Of a stretch of DNA of 64,000 nt, positions 21,549 through 31,218 are shown in pieces. The position numbers were made by a program, and so were the translations under genes. The stretch is from positions 1 through 64,000 of the forward strand of contig NZ_JRPD02000008.1 in the NCBI RefSeq assembly GCF_000765805.2, in the 5' to 3' direction. How positions within the stretch are numbered: the stretch's first letter is position 1; the number at the start of each line of letters is the position of its first letter. Below the pieces are notes generated by a model. The model did no database searches and was not told the DNA's origin. It was given only the letters and a program-made list of their open reading frames with translations. The DNA comes from Helicobacter muridarum (lineage in GTDB: Bacteria > Campylobacterota > Campylobacteria > Campylobacterales > Helicobacteraceae).

Positions 21549-22987
21549 GTTTGTTATCTAAACACTTTTTGCTCCTAGAGCATGAGTTTGTCTCAAGACA
21601 AAAAAAAGATGATTTTATTGCTGTAAATAATCCTGCTACAGGGGAGGATATAGCATTTGTGCATGATATTACTCAAACACAATTAGAGGATATTATTCAA
21701 AAGTCTCAAGTAGGCTTTAATCAATGGTCATCTCTTCTATCCCTAGAGCGTGCAAATATTTTACTAAAGTGGTATGAGCTTATGCTAGAGCATAAGCAAA
21801 CTTTGGCAGAAATCCTTACTATAGAAATGGGTAAGCCGCTATCTGAGTCTCTAGGTGAGATTAATTATGCAGCTAGTTTTATTCGTTGGTTTGCTGAAGA
21901 ATGTAGAAGAATTGATGGCGATATTTTACAATCGATTCAGCATAATCAAAAGCTTCTTGTGCTTAAACAACCAATTGGTGTATGTGGTGCTATTACTCCT
22001 TGGAATTTTCCATCAGCAATGATTACTCGCAAGGCCGCTCCAGCACTTGCATGCGGCTGCTCTATGATTGTAAAACCTGCTACACAAACGCCTCTTAGCG
22101 CATATGCTTTGCTAAATTTAGCTTATAAGGCTGGAGTTCCAAAAGATGTGCTATGTGTTGTTACAGGAAATGCGACTATGATTAGCAAAACCCTATGTGA
22201 AAGCGATATAGTTAAAAAAATCACATTTACTGGTTCGACTGAAGTAGGCAGGAAGCTTATGGCTCAAAGTGCAAATACAATCAAAAAGCTTTCTTTAGAG
22301 TTAGGCGGCAATGCGCCATTTATTGTATTTGATGATGCAAATATAAATGATGCAGTTAAAGGTATCTTAGCTTCCAAATTTCGCAACAGTGGGCAGACAT
22401 GTGTGTGCGCTAATCGAATCTATATCCAAAGTGGAATTTATGACAGGGTTTCAGAGGCTTTAAAGATTGAAGTTGAGCGATTGCATGTTGGTGATGGTAT
22501 GCAAGAAGGCATAACTCAAGGTCCCCTAATTGATATAAAGGCAGTAGCAAAAGTCAAAGAGCATATTGCAGATGCTACTTCTAAGGGTGCTAGGATTCTA
22601 AGCGGTGGTAAACCTCACTCAAAGGGCTTAAGCTTCTTTGAGCCAACCATACTAGTAGATGTTACTAAAGATATGGCTGTGGCAAAGGAAGAGACATTTG
22701 GTCCTCTAGCACCACTCTTTAAGTTTGATACAGAAGAAGAGGCTATTACTATGGCAAATGATACAGAGTTTGGTTTAGCGGCATATTTTTATACAGATAG
22801 TTCAGCTAGGCAATGGCGTGTCAGTGAAGCTTTGGAATATGGAATTATAGGCGTTAATACTGGAATTATTTCTACTGAAGTTGCACCATTTGGTGGTGTT
22901 AAACAAAGTGGACTTGGTAGAGAAGGCTCTAAATACGGTATGGAAGATTATTTAGAAATTAAATATGTAAATATGAATATCATATAA
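21545..22987 (+). CDS. gabD: Succinate-semialdehyde dehydrogenase
   Basis: An NAD(P)-dependent aldehyde dehydrogenase, 480 aa. The general base Glu252 sits in LELGGNAPF and the nucleophile Cys286 in NSGQTCVCANR; this pattern is typical of the GabD subfamily. It oxidises succinate semialdehyde to succinate for the TCA cycle. The start overlaps the gabT stop, and an AGGAGG-like site (gaaggaggtg) precedes it. With gabT it forms a complete two-step GABA shunt. Confidence 0.92.
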   Translation: MSLLSKHFLLLEHEFVSRQKKDDFIAVNNPATGEDIAFVHDITQTQLEDIIQKSQVGFNQWSSLLSLERANILLKWYELMLEHKQTLAEILTIEMGKPLSESLGEINYAASFIRWFAEECRRIDGDILQSIQHNQKLLVLKQPIGVCGAITPWNFPSAMITRKAAPALACGCSMIVKPATQTPLSAYALLNLAYKAGVPKDVLCVVTGNATMISKTLCESDIVKKITFTGSTEVGRKLMAQSANTIKKLSLELGGNAPFIVFDDANINDAVKGILASKFRNSGQTCVCANRIYIQSGIYDRVSEALKIEVERLHVGDGMQEGITQGPLIDIKAVAKVKEHIADATSKGARILSGGKPHSKGLSFFEPTILVDVTKDMAVAKEETFGPLAPLFKFDTEEEAITMANDTEFGLAAYFYTDSSARQWRVSEALEYGIIGVNTGIISTEVAPFGGVKQSGLGREGSKYGMEDYLEIKYVNMNII

Positions 22988-23010
22988 ATTGAATTATATA
23001 AGGATATGCT

Positions 23011-24351
23011 ATGGCAGTTATGAACTCTAATCGGTCTGATTTGGCTCATATTCATACAGAAGATGAATCGACACATATTATTCATGATTCCCAAAAATCA
23101 ACACGCTTTTCACTTATGATGGCATGGTGGGGAGTTTGTAGCGCGTTGTTTTATATTGTAGTTGGCGTAGCTATGGCGCAAGCTTATGGAACTAAAAATG
23201 CAATTATTGGATTACTTATTACAGTTGTTGGATACTCCATTATCAACGGAATCATATCTCGATATGCGATAAAAACAGGGCTATCTGTTGCTCTTTTTTC
23301 ACGTGTATTATTTGGACATACCGGAGCTGCACTTGCCACTCTTATTTTCTTCGCAACGGCTACCTATTACGCCATATTTGAGGGTTCTGTTATTGCTATT
23401 GCCTTAAATCATGAATTTTCAAGTATTCCTTATTGGCTTGGTGCGTTGATTGTAGTTCTATATAGTGTGCCTCTAATTTTTGGTTCTGTGCAGCATTGGC
23501 TTGATAAGTTTAATGGTGTTTTATTGCCGCTTTACCTCATAGGATTGATTGGTTCTGTTATATATGCAACTATTAAGTATGGATATAATGGTTCATGGTT
23601 AGAGATGGGACCACAAGAGATTCCAGAGTATGGATGGTGGAAAGTCGCTGTTTATTATATGGGTGTGTATGTATTGATGATGTTTACATTTGATTTTGCT
23701 CGTTTTGGAAAGAAAGAGGATATGAGTTTTCATTCAAGCATTACTTTTGGTATACCATTTTATATAACAGCTTTCTTCTTACCTGCATTAGTTGGTATAT
23801 ATTTAGTATCTATTGTGCCAACAGAGAGCCTATCTGAAGCTGCTGTTGCATTTGTGTTTATTGATTTAATGGGCTTTTTTGGCTTAGTGTTTGTATGGAT
23901 TACTCAAACTCGTATTAATACAGCGAATTTTTTCTTAGCAACGACAAATATGCAAGCTTTCTTTGAGGAAACATTAAAGCTTAATTTTTCCAAATATGTT
24001 TGGGCTATAGTTGTTGGTGTCATAGTTTTTTTAATTATGCTAACCGATGTTTTTTCTTATCTTTTGTTAGCTTTGGCTTATCAGGGTATTTTTGTTGTGT
24101 CTTGGGTTGCGATTGCCTTAGCTCATATTTTAAATCCCAAAAGAGAGCAATATTTTGGTGTAGTTCCAGAAGTTGATTCAAACAAGATTCCAGCTATGGA
24201 TTTTAGTGGGCTTTCTGCATGGTTTATATCAAGTGGTATAGGTGTTTGGGCATTTAATTCTTCTTGGGGTGTAAATTGGTATGCAACATTAACCTTTGTG
24301 TCTGCATTTTTACTTTACATTATTTTAGTAACTTTGAAATTTAGGAGGTAA
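23011..24351 (+). CDS. NCS1-type (purine/cytosine permease family) transporter
   Basis: A 446-aa protein with about 12 membrane helices. The opening (FSLMMAWWGVCSALFY ... VAMAQAYGTKNAIIGLLI) and the central QTRINTANFFLATTN follow the nucleobase:cation symporter-1 family, which carries cytosine, purines, allantoin and related compounds. Its place between gabD (23-base gap) and an amino acid permease suggests that its substrate feeds the GABA pathway, but the sequence does not show which compound. Ribosome site AAGGATATGCT precedes ATG 23011. Confidence 0.82.
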   Translation: MAVMNSNRSDLAHIHTEDESTHIIHDSQKSTRFSLMMAWWGVCSALFYIVVGVAMAQAYGTKNAIIGLLITVVGYSIINGIISRYAIKTGLSVALFSRVLFGHTGAALATLIFFATATYYAIFEGSVIAIALNHEFSSIPYWLGALIVVLYSVPLIFGSVQHWLDKFNGVLLPLYLIGLIGSVIYATIKYGYNGSWLEMGPQEIPEYGWWKVAVYYMGVYVLMMFTFDFARFGKKEDMSFHSSITFGIPFYITAFFLPALVGIYLVSIVPTESLSEAAVAFVFIDLMGFFGLVFVWITQTRINTANFFLATTNMQAFFEETLKLNFSKYVWAIVVGVIVFLIMLTDVFSYLLLALAYQGIFVVSWVAIALAHILNPKREQYFGVVPEVDSNKIPAMDFSGLSAWFISSGIGVWAFNSSWGVNWYATLTFVSAFLLYIILVTLKFRR

Positions 24352-24354
24352 CTT

Positions 24355-25608
24355 TTGAAAATTAAAGAAATTAAACAAGAATTTGTCGCCGAACTTAAGG
24401 GACATCCAACAACAAAAAAACTTACGTTTGTTGAGGGTGTAGCAATGCTGGTTGGAACAAATATTGGTATCGGGATTCTTAGCATTGCGCATACTGCAAA
24501 ACATGCTGGTTTTTTACCTCTTTTCTTTTGGCTTATAGTTGGTGGGATTTTGTCCACAATTACAATGCTATATATTGCAGAAGCGACACTTAGGACCAAA
24601 CAGCATTTACAGCTAACAGGGTTGTCAGTCAAGTATATTGGTCCTATAGCTAAGATATTAATGTTTATATCAGTTGCTGTAACTGCTATTGGTGCGCTTA
24701 CTGCCTATGAAAAAGCTAGTGGACGAATTATCAATGAGATATTTCATATTCCAGAGATGTGGGGTAGTATTATTTTCTTTATACCTGCATCAGCTGTGCT
24801 ATGGCTTGGATTAAAGGCAATTGGTAGAGGCGAGAAGCAAGTTATTGGAATTATGTTTGCTATTCTTGTCGTTCTTATCATTTCTACATTTTTTAAATCT
24901 AAAGTTGATTTTAGTCATGCCTTAGAGATGCATTGGAATTGGATAGCTATTATTCCTATATTCAATACTGTAGTTTTTGTATATTCATCGCAATATATAG
25001 TTCCAGAGATGGCAAGAGGATTTTCGCATAAACCCCAAATGCTTCCTAAAGCTGTGATACTTGGAAATTTTATTACATTTTTAATGTTGTCTTTAGTGCC
25101 TCTATCTGCAATCGTGTTAGATGGATTGGAAAATATTTCTGGTGTTGTAACTATATCTTGGGGTAAGGCGATTGGAGAATGGGCATTTATGATTGCTAAT
25201 CTCTTCGCTCTTTTTGCTATTCTTACTTCGTATTGGGGGTTAGGTGGTATGTTTATAACAAATATAGCAGATCAAATAAACAAAGATGCTGATAATAATC
25301 TCAATGTGAGATTCTTTATTTTACTTGCAGTGGTTATACCTCCACTTCTACTTGTATTGTTTAATCTAGTAGACACTATTGATGACGCCCTATATTGGCC
25401 TGGTGTTGTTGGTGGTATTATCCTTAGCTTTTTTCCAATTCTTATTCTTGCAAACTCAAGAAAGCACGGCGATCTTCCTGCTGCATGGAAAGTTCCAGAC
25501 TTCCTTACTAGTTGGGCTGTGAAGGGGACCATTGTTTTTGTATATTTGGCTGCTACACTGCTTAGCATTGCAGCTAAATATGGTGTATTAGAAAAGATTA
25601 TTGGTTAA
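24355..25608 (+). CDS. Amino acid permease, HAAAP (Trp/Tyr/Ser) type
   Basis: A 417-aa, 11-helix transporter. The first helix carries EGVAMLVGTNIGIGILSIAHTA, the glycine-rich substrate/ion site of the hydroxy/aromatic amino acid permease and APC superfamily. The start is TTG 24355 with a full AGGAGG 6 bases upstream, only 3 bases past the previous stop, so the two transporters are clearly co-transcribed. Substrate unknown; GABA or a GABA precursor fits the operon context. This is inference. Confidence 0.82.
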   Translation: MKIKEIKQEFVAELKGHPTTKKLTFVEGVAMLVGTNIGIGILSIAHTAKHAGFLPLFFWLIVGGILSTITMLYIAEATLRTKQHLQLTGLSVKYIGPIAKILMFISVAVTAIGALTAYEKASGRIINEIFHIPEMWGSIIFFIPASAVLWLGLKAIGRGEKQVIGIMFAILVVLIISTFFKSKVDFSHALEMHWNWIAIIPIFNTVVFVYSSQYIVPEMARGFSHKPQMLPKAVILGNFITFLMLSLVPLSAIVLDGLENISGVVTISWGKAIGEWAFMIANLFALFAILTSYWGLGGMFITNIADQINKDADNNLNVRFFILLAVVIPPLLLVLFNLVDTIDDALYWPGVVGGIILSFFPILILANSRKHGDLPAAWKVPDFLTSWAVKGTIVFVYLAATLLSIAAKYGVLEKIIG

Positions 25609-25646
25609 TCTATTTGTAATACTTGTGAATATTAGATATTTCAATG

Positions 25647-25666
25647 GCAATATCATAATATATTGC
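25647..25666 (+). terminator. Possible terminator hairpin after the gab operon
   Basis: GCAATAT, loop CATAAT, ATATTGC, followed by TTT. Seven perfect pairs but a poor T-run. It lies between converging transcripts. Confidence 0.3.
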
Positions 25667-25777
25667 TTTGTGATTCTGATTTAGAGTTATTTTTCTTGTA
25701 TGGATATTTTTTGAGTCTGTTTTTGCAAAAATTCTTCTATCTCATTAATATATACTAACTCATATTCACTTCTTAGT

Positions 25778-26850
25778 TTATTTGAATATTGTTTTAATAC
25801 ATTCAGTGTATTTTGCTTGATGTTCTATAACAATAGCAAAGCCACTTTTATTTGCTAGATTTAATGCTTTTTCTAATTGTTCTAAAATGCTTTCACTATT
25901 AGATTGATTATCTAAGAATATATCACGTTGTATATAGACTTGATTTCTAATTTGATATAGATTTTTTATTACATCACTAGATGATGTTTTGGAATCAACA
26001 AATATTATTCCATGCTTATCTAGCACATTTAGCAGTTTTTCCATGTCTTATTTGCTAGATGTGTAGCGATTTCCTGTGTGATTGTTGATATATCGTAGAT
26101 TCGGGAAATCCTGCTTGATTTCCTTAATATAGCTTTCAATAACTTCTATTGAATCTCCTGTATTTATTACTCTTACTCCCTTTTGCTTAAATTCATTTGC
26201 TTCCAGAGGCAAATGAATCATATAGAATTCAAGCTCTTTTGCCATTTTGGAATTGTGTCGACTAAATACGTGTTGTGGAAATAATGAAAGATTAAGCTTT
26301 AAATCTAATACCTTAAATGCTTCTATATCCTTAGGCATGGCTAAATCATCAATAATAATTGCTAGCTTTGGTTTTTTGCTAGTATTTTTGTTTAAATGCT
26401 TATTTATGATATTATCTTTTGTTTTTTGATGTTTGGAATCTGGATTTAAATCTACATTTAAGTTCCAATTAAATTCTTCTAAATCTTCCTTTAAATCTTC
26501 TTTAAAATCTAAGTTATATAGTTTATTAGAATCTAGGTCATCAATACTAGCTTCTTCATTATTTGGTCTATCATCTACTTTGAACTTAACTATACTTTTT
26601 GTGTTCTGTTTGGGATTTTCAAATATTTCATTGCTTTCTTGCAAATTTTTGGAATCTATATCAAACTTATGTTTGTTATCTAAATCCATCAAAGCCTGTT
26701 TATTATTTTCATCTTGATGATATGTTGAGCTTTCTATATTAAATGATAAGATTTTATTTTTTGCTTTACTTTCGCTGTATATCCAATATGCAAAACCTGC
26801 CAATATAATTAATAATACTACGCCTATATATTAGAATTGCCTTGTTGCAT
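25778..26850 (-). pseudogene. Divergent polysaccharide deacetylase (YibQ-like), disrupted twice
   Basis: The central part reads KPKLAIIIDDLAMPKD and later YMIHLPLEA and NNHTGNRYTSSK, the pattern of the periplasmic divergent polysaccharide deacetylase (DUF610) family. Two lesions are visible. An in-frame TAA at 26050-26048 separates this from the final segment DMEKLLNVLDKHGIIFVDSK..., which continues in the same frame to 25778. At the 5' end, ATG 26850 has a good AAGGA site, but its frame closes at TAG within eight codons; losing one TA from the TATATA run near 26826-26832 would join it to the membrane anchor GVVLLIILAGFAYWIY. The restored length is about 356 aa. Between anchor and domain is an Asn/Asp/Lys-rich linker. 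Confidence 0.8.
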
Positions 26851-26972
26851 TGTTTTCCTTAATATTGGCGATTATTTGGCTTATGTATTGGCATTTTAAT
26901 TATGCGTAGGTTTTTAAAACTATTATGAATCTATGTTAGCAATAGGACAACGCTACATAATGTTACTATTAT

Positions 26973-26990
26973 TTGGCACTTATTTTGCTT
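26973..26990 (+). promoter_or_regulatory. Sigma-54 promoter of flgI
   Basis: TTGGCACTTATTTTGCTT has GG (26975-26976) and GC (26987-26988) exactly 10 bases apart and the full TTGGCAC-N5-TTGC consensus. It ends about 43 bases before the flgI ATG, which suits RpoN/FlgR control. Confidence 0.78.
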
Positions 26991-27032
26991 TTTTTGTTTA
27001 TGTATTAAGGATTAAATACAAAAGGTTTTGTT

Positions 27033-28064
27033 ATGAATATTATAGGACGAATTGTTGTTATGTTTTCCCTTTTAGCTTGTTTTGGTTTAGCTTTAGCAGA
27101 AAAAATAGGCGACTTAAGCAATATAGCAGGGGTTAGAGATAATCAGTTAATGGGCTATGGAATAGTGATTGGGCTAAATGGTACGGGCGATAAAGGCGGT
27201 TCCCAATTTACTGCCCAGTCCATGGCAAATATGCTAGAGACAATGAATGTTAAATTGAGCGCGAATGATATAAAATCAAAGAACGTAGCAGCAGTTATGG
27301 TAACTGCGTCTTTGCCGCCATTTGCTAGGCAGGGTGATAAGATTGATATAAAAATATCTAGTATAGGCGATGCTAAGTCTTTGCAAGGTGGGACATTGAT
27401 TATGACGCCATTGAATGCTGTTGATGGACAAATTTATGCAGTAGCCCAAGGAGCTATTAGTATAGGGAAGGGGGAGAGTCTTGTTAGTGGCACAATTAAT
27501 GGAGGAGCTACCATTGAGAAAGAAGTAAGCTTTAATTTATATAATCAAAATAGCACGACACTAAGCCTTAAGAAGTCTGATTTTCAAAATGCAATAAAAG
27601 TGCAAAATAAAATCAATGAGGTATTTGGAGATAAAACCGCACAAGCGTTTGATTCTAGAACTATAAGAATTATTAAGCCATCTAATCTTAGCATGGTTGA
27701 GTTTTTGGCATTGGTTCAAGAAGTTGATATTCCTTATACATCTAGGGAACGTATTGTAATAGATGAAAAATCTGGCACTATTGTTTCTGGATTAGAAATT
27801 AGTGTGCAACCAATTGTTCTTACTCATGGAGATCTAACACTAAAAATCACAAAAGAATTTGATACCAGTAACGGTAGCACGCAAATAGATTCTATGACTC
27901 TTGATCCAAAGACTAATACATTAAGTAGCAATGGCAAGAATCCAACTGTTGCTAGTGTTGTTCGAGCATTGCAAAGACTTGGAGCTAGTCCTGAAAGTGT
28001 TATATCCATACTTGAGACAATGAAAAGAAGCGGTGCTATTGCAGCAGATATTGAGGTGCTATAA
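27033..28064 (+). CDS. flgI: Flagellar P-ring protein FlgI
   Basis: A 343-aa periplasmic protein forming the ring that surrounds the flagellar rod in the peptidoglycan layer. Signal peptide about 1-22, then KIGDLSNIAGVRDNQLMGYGIVIGLNGTGDKG, the invariant FlgI opening. The body includes VMVTASLPPFARQGDKIDI and ends with the conserved VRALQRLGASPESVISILETM. Length is normal. ATG 27033 is preceded by AAAGG. A sigma-54 site lies upstream. No other flagellar gene is adjacent; the next upstream gene is broken. Confidence 0.95.
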   Translation: MNIIGRIVVMFSLLACFGLALAEKIGDLSNIAGVRDNQLMGYGIVIGLNGTGDKGGSQFTAQSMANMLETMNVKLSANDIKSKNVAAVMVTASLPPFARQGDKIDIKISSIGDAKSLQGGTLIMTPLNAVDGQIYAVAQGAISIGKGESLVSGTINGGATIEKEVSFNLYNQNSTTLSLKKSDFQNAIKVQNKINEVFGDKTAQAFDSRTIRIIKPSNLSMVEFLALVQEVDIPYTSRERIVIDEKSGTIVSGLEISVQPIVLTHGDLTLKITKEFDTSNGSTQIDSMTLDPKTNTLSSNGKNPTVASVVRALQRLGASPESVISILETMKRSGAIAADIEVL

Positions 28065-28334
28065 TTTTATTCATTATATTGTGCATTAATAATGGATTAT
28101 ATGTAATGTAAAACATTTAATTATCATTTAATCATTATAAGTTTTAAATTTTAGAGCTTTTTCTAAGGTTTTATTAATAAGTTCTTACTAAGATAGAAAT
28201 TTGTAAAACTTATTAATTATACATGTATATTCAATTGTCCACATAAATCTAGATTTGTTGTTGCTATCTATTAATTTTATGTAGATTGCAACATTTTATA
28301 CTACCATTTCAACACTTAACTCAAAAGGATAAAT

Positions 28335-29504
28335 ATGAAGATTACGAAACTCAAGCCACTCACAAAGCAGGACTTTGAGCAAATTGAATTATCATGGCAT
28401 ACTGATCCAGATAATACAGATTATATTAGCGATGAGCTTATACATGTTACTCAAGATGAAGCAGATGCTTATTATGATGCATGTAATGAATTGTATGACA
28501 TGTATGTCGAAGCTGCACAATATGTTATTGATAATAATCTTTTCTATGAGCTAGATATTCCAAATAACCTAATAGACACCATTGTGCAAAGCTTTAACGA
28601 AGATGTGCATTGGCATATTTATGGACGATTTGATTTGGCAGGTGGGCTTGATGGTGCTCCTATTAAATTGCTTGAGTTCAATGCTGATACTCCAACTATG
28701 CTTTATGAGACATCTGCTATTCAATATGCCCTATTGAAGTCTAATGGTTATGATGAAGAGTCACAGTTTAATAATGTATATGACGCGATTTCTCAAAATT
28801 TCCAAAGGCTTGTTACCCTTAGTGATGATGTAAGCAATTTTCACGAGATTTATGAAGGTTGGAAAATTCTTTTCTCTAGCATTCGTGGTAATGATGAAGA
28901 GGAAAAGACTGTTAGATTTTTACAAGATATGGCAAATAGTGCTGGAATGATAACAGATTTTTGTTATGTTGATGAGGTTAGTTTAAGCTCTAGTGATGGT
29001 GTGTTTTTTAATAATGCCAATTTTGAATTTTGGTTTAAATTCATTCCATGGGAAGATATTGCTATTGATGAACCAGAATTAGCTTTGATTATAAATGACA
29101 TTATGGCAAATCACAAGGCTATATTTTTGAATCCAGCTTATACACTTTTGTTTCAAAGTAAAAGAATGCTAAAGATTTTGTGGGATTTATATCCCAATCA
29201 TCCGCTTTTATTGGAAACTAGCTATGATAAATTAAATACTAAGCAAGTTAAAAAACATGCTTTTGGTAGGGAGGGTGCTAATATTAGCATTTTGGATTCT
29301 AGAGGAGTGGCTATTAATTCTAAAGATGGTCAATATGGGAATCATAAGCCTATTTATCAGGAGTTTTACCCACTTAACTCTGCGAATGGCTCATTTTATC
29401 AAGCAAATGTATTTTTTTCTTATGAGTCTTGCGCACTAGGTTTTAGAAAGGGTAGTGAAATTATGGATAATTATTCAAAATTTGTTAGCCATGTTATTAG
29501 CTAA
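28335..29504 (+). CDS. Glutathionylspermidine synthase-like ATP-grasp protein
   Basis: A 389-aa protein matching the C-terminal synthetase half of glutathionylspermidine synthase. It shows GRFDLAGGLDGAPIKLLEFN and ADTPTMLYET in the pre-ATP-grasp region, then KRMLKILWDLYPNHPLLLET and FGREGANI in the ATP-binding lobe. The amidase domain of the E. coli enzyme is absent. Stand-alone proteins of this family occur in Helicobacter; the acceptor and donor they join are not established. Ribosome site AAGGA precedes ATG 28335. Confidence 0.85.
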   Translation: MKITKLKPLTKQDFEQIELSWHTDPDNTDYISDELIHVTQDEADAYYDACNELYDMYVEAAQYVIDNNLFYELDIPNNLIDTIVQSFNEDVHWHIYGRFDLAGGLDGAPIKLLEFNADTPTMLYETSAIQYALLKSNGYDEESQFNNVYDAISQNFQRLVTLSDDVSNFHEIYEGWKILFSSIRGNDEEEKTVRFLQDMANSAGMITDFCYVDEVSLSSSDGVFFNNANFEFWFKFIPWEDIAIDEPELALIINDIMANHKAIFLNPAYTLLFQSKRMLKILWDLYPNHPLLLETSYDKLNTKQVKKHAFGREGANISILDSRGVAINSKDGQYGNHKPIYQEFYPLNSANGSFYQANVFFSYESCALGFRKGSEIMDNYSKFVSHVIS

Positions 29505-29559
29505 GGATAAATTTGAATTAGTTATGTTGTTAGTTTATGATGTGGCTTAAGGATAAATA

Positions 29560-30651
29560 ATGCAAAATAATTTATATAGTAGCTTGAACTTGAACTCAAG
29601 TTTAGATTCTAAATTAGACGAGATTGATAATTTCAAATACTTGTTGTGTAATTCGAGTCAAGTGTCTAGCGATTTGGCAATTTTAACAGTTATTGCTAGT
29701 TTGCAAAAAGGGGCTTTGAGAGTTGCAAGACTTTTGCAAGATAGAGAAGTAGAATATAGCTCAAATTCTAATTCTAGTGGAGATAATCAACTAAAAGTTG
29801 ATATTGCAGCAGATAATATTTTTGGCGAAATTCTATCTAACTTGTCGATTAAGGGTTTTGCTAGTGAAGAGAGAGACGACGTTGTGTTTTGTAGCGAGAA
29901 CAGGGAATATTTAGATTCAGAGTTATTTAGCTTTGTCCATGACAATAATTCTATTAATTTAACCAAGAATGATTTTGAGCTTAAGAGTATAACAGAATCT
30001 AGAGTTATGGATTGTAGCATGCAAGACCTTTTAGTAGCTTTTGATCCTTTAGATGGTTCCTCTCTTATGGATAGCAATCTTAGTGTGGGTAGCATATTCG
30101 GAATCTATATTAACACATTTGCCCCACAAAATCTAATCGCCTCGCTATATTTCTTATATGGACCAAGACTTGAGATGGTTGTTGCAGCAGATTTTAAAAG
30201 TTCTCATTATATGTATGATTCTAATAGATGTATATGGCGTTTTATACAAGATTTTAGACTTAAACAAAGAGGCAAGATAAATGCTAGTGGTGGGACGCAA
30301 AAATATTGGCGTAGCAATCATAAAAAACTTATTGAAAGCTTCTTTAATGATGGTTATAGACTACGTTATAGTGGTGGTATGGTGCCTGATTTACATCAGA
30401 TTCTATGTAAAAATGGAGGTATATTTAGCTATCCTGCTACATTTGAATCTCCTAATGGAAAACTTAGAAAGCTCTTTGAGGTATATCCATTTGCGCTTAT
30501 TTTTGAATATGCAGGAGGTGTAGCTATTGATGGAATGAATAGACTCCTTGATGGTGAATTGCATAATGTTCATGAAAGCGTCCCATGCTTCTTTGGCAGC
30601 AATGATGAGATAGAACGTGTTAGGGAATTTTATAGTGGCATAACATTGTAG
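29560..30651 (+). CDS. fbp: Fructose-1,6-bisphosphatase, class 1
   Basis: The gluconeogenic phosphatase. The metal/phosphate site FDPLDGSS is at 161-168, IKGFASEERD at 97-106 and KYWRSNHKKL follows the NASGGTQ-like loop. At 363 aa it is longer than the roughly 290-aa H. pylori enzyme: a Ser/Asn-rich stretch at 64-76 and an extra segment at about 111-150 account for much of the difference. ATG 29560 has AAGGA 6 bases upstream. It follows the ATP-grasp gene by 55 bases on the same strand. Confidence 0.92.
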   Translation: MQNNLYSSLNLNSSLDSKLDEIDNFKYLLCNSSQVSSDLAILTVIASLQKGALRVARLLQDREVEYSSNSNSSGDNQLKVDIAADNIFGEILSNLSIKGFASEERDDVVFCSENREYLDSELFSFVHDNNSINLTKNDFELKSITESRVMDCSMQDLLVAFDPLDGSSLMDSNLSVGSIFGIYINTFAPQNLIASLYFLYGPRLEMVVAADFKSSHYMYDSNRCIWRFIQDFRLKQRGKINASGGTQKYWRSNHKKLIESFFNDGYRLRYSGGMVPDLHQILCKNGGIFSYPATFESPNGKLRKLFEVYPFALIFEYAGGVAIDGMNRLLDGELHNVHESVPCFFGSNDEIERVREFYSGITL

Positions 30652-30919
30652 ATTAAAAATTCATATTTATGCATATGTTAATCTTGGTTATATGAAAATT
30701 AAAGTGTGCAGTTTAAATAAATTCTATATAAGAAGTATAAAGACTAAGTAATGACTTTATATATTAAATATTCTTATCTTTTTTATACGAAATTTAATTA
30801 TTGGCATTAAGAGAAGCCTTATTTTAAGATTTTGAAAAAATATATTTTAATTTATTGTATTGGTATTGAATAGATTAATCTATATCTATAACTAAGCCAA
30901 ATAATAAGTTTTATATTAC

Positions 30920-30939
30920 TTTCCTATTCAAATAGGAAA
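30920..30939. repeat. Perfect inverted repeat with 9-bp arms
   Basis: TTTCCTATT, loop CA, AATAGGAAA. It is exact on both strands, with A-rich flank to the right. It could act as a transcript end for fbp or cysE, though no T-run follows. Confidence 0.5.
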
Positions 30940-31063
30940 AAGACTACCATGGTGCTTTTATACAAAGCCTTAGATCACATTTTAAAATTGCATATAAACA
31001 CAAATAGCCTCAAGTAATAACCCAATGGTTTATTAAATTTGAAAAATCCATATATAAATGATG

Positions 31064-31087
31064 ATATATATATATATATATATATAT
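31064..31087. repeat. (AT)12 dinucleotide tract
   Basis: Twelve perfect AT units in the convergent spacer between fbp and cysE. It is not inside a recognisable reading frame, unlike the (AT)14 tract at 48963-48990. Confidence 0.9.
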
Positions 31088-31218
31088 TAAATTAGTTGCA
31101 ATATAGTTAAGTTAGAAAATAATCAAGTTTGTTACGTTCTTGTATTAAATACAACGTATTTGTGTCTGCATAATAAATTCTTATTTGTTGTAGTGATATA
31201 ACAATAAGCTTATTGGTT

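Larger units (their letters stand above)
30652..31218. other. 567-bp convergent intergenic region without a gene
   Basis: It lies between the ends of fbp and cysE. Stops occur in all frames; the longest small frame starts at ATG 30949 and has only 22 codons. Structural features are a perfect inverted repeat at 30920-30939 and an (AT)12 tract at 31064-31087. It may hold a small RNA or a decayed gene, but nothing in the text proves either. Confidence 0.5.

Noticed and set aside
26933-27136. 67-codon frame across the flgI start
   Set aside because: It spans the sigma-54 site and the flgI ribosome site and its product looks like no known protein.
30949-31017. 22-codon ATG frame in the fbp-cysE spacer
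   Set aside because: Too short, with no ribosome site and no recognisable signal; chance frames of this size are expected.
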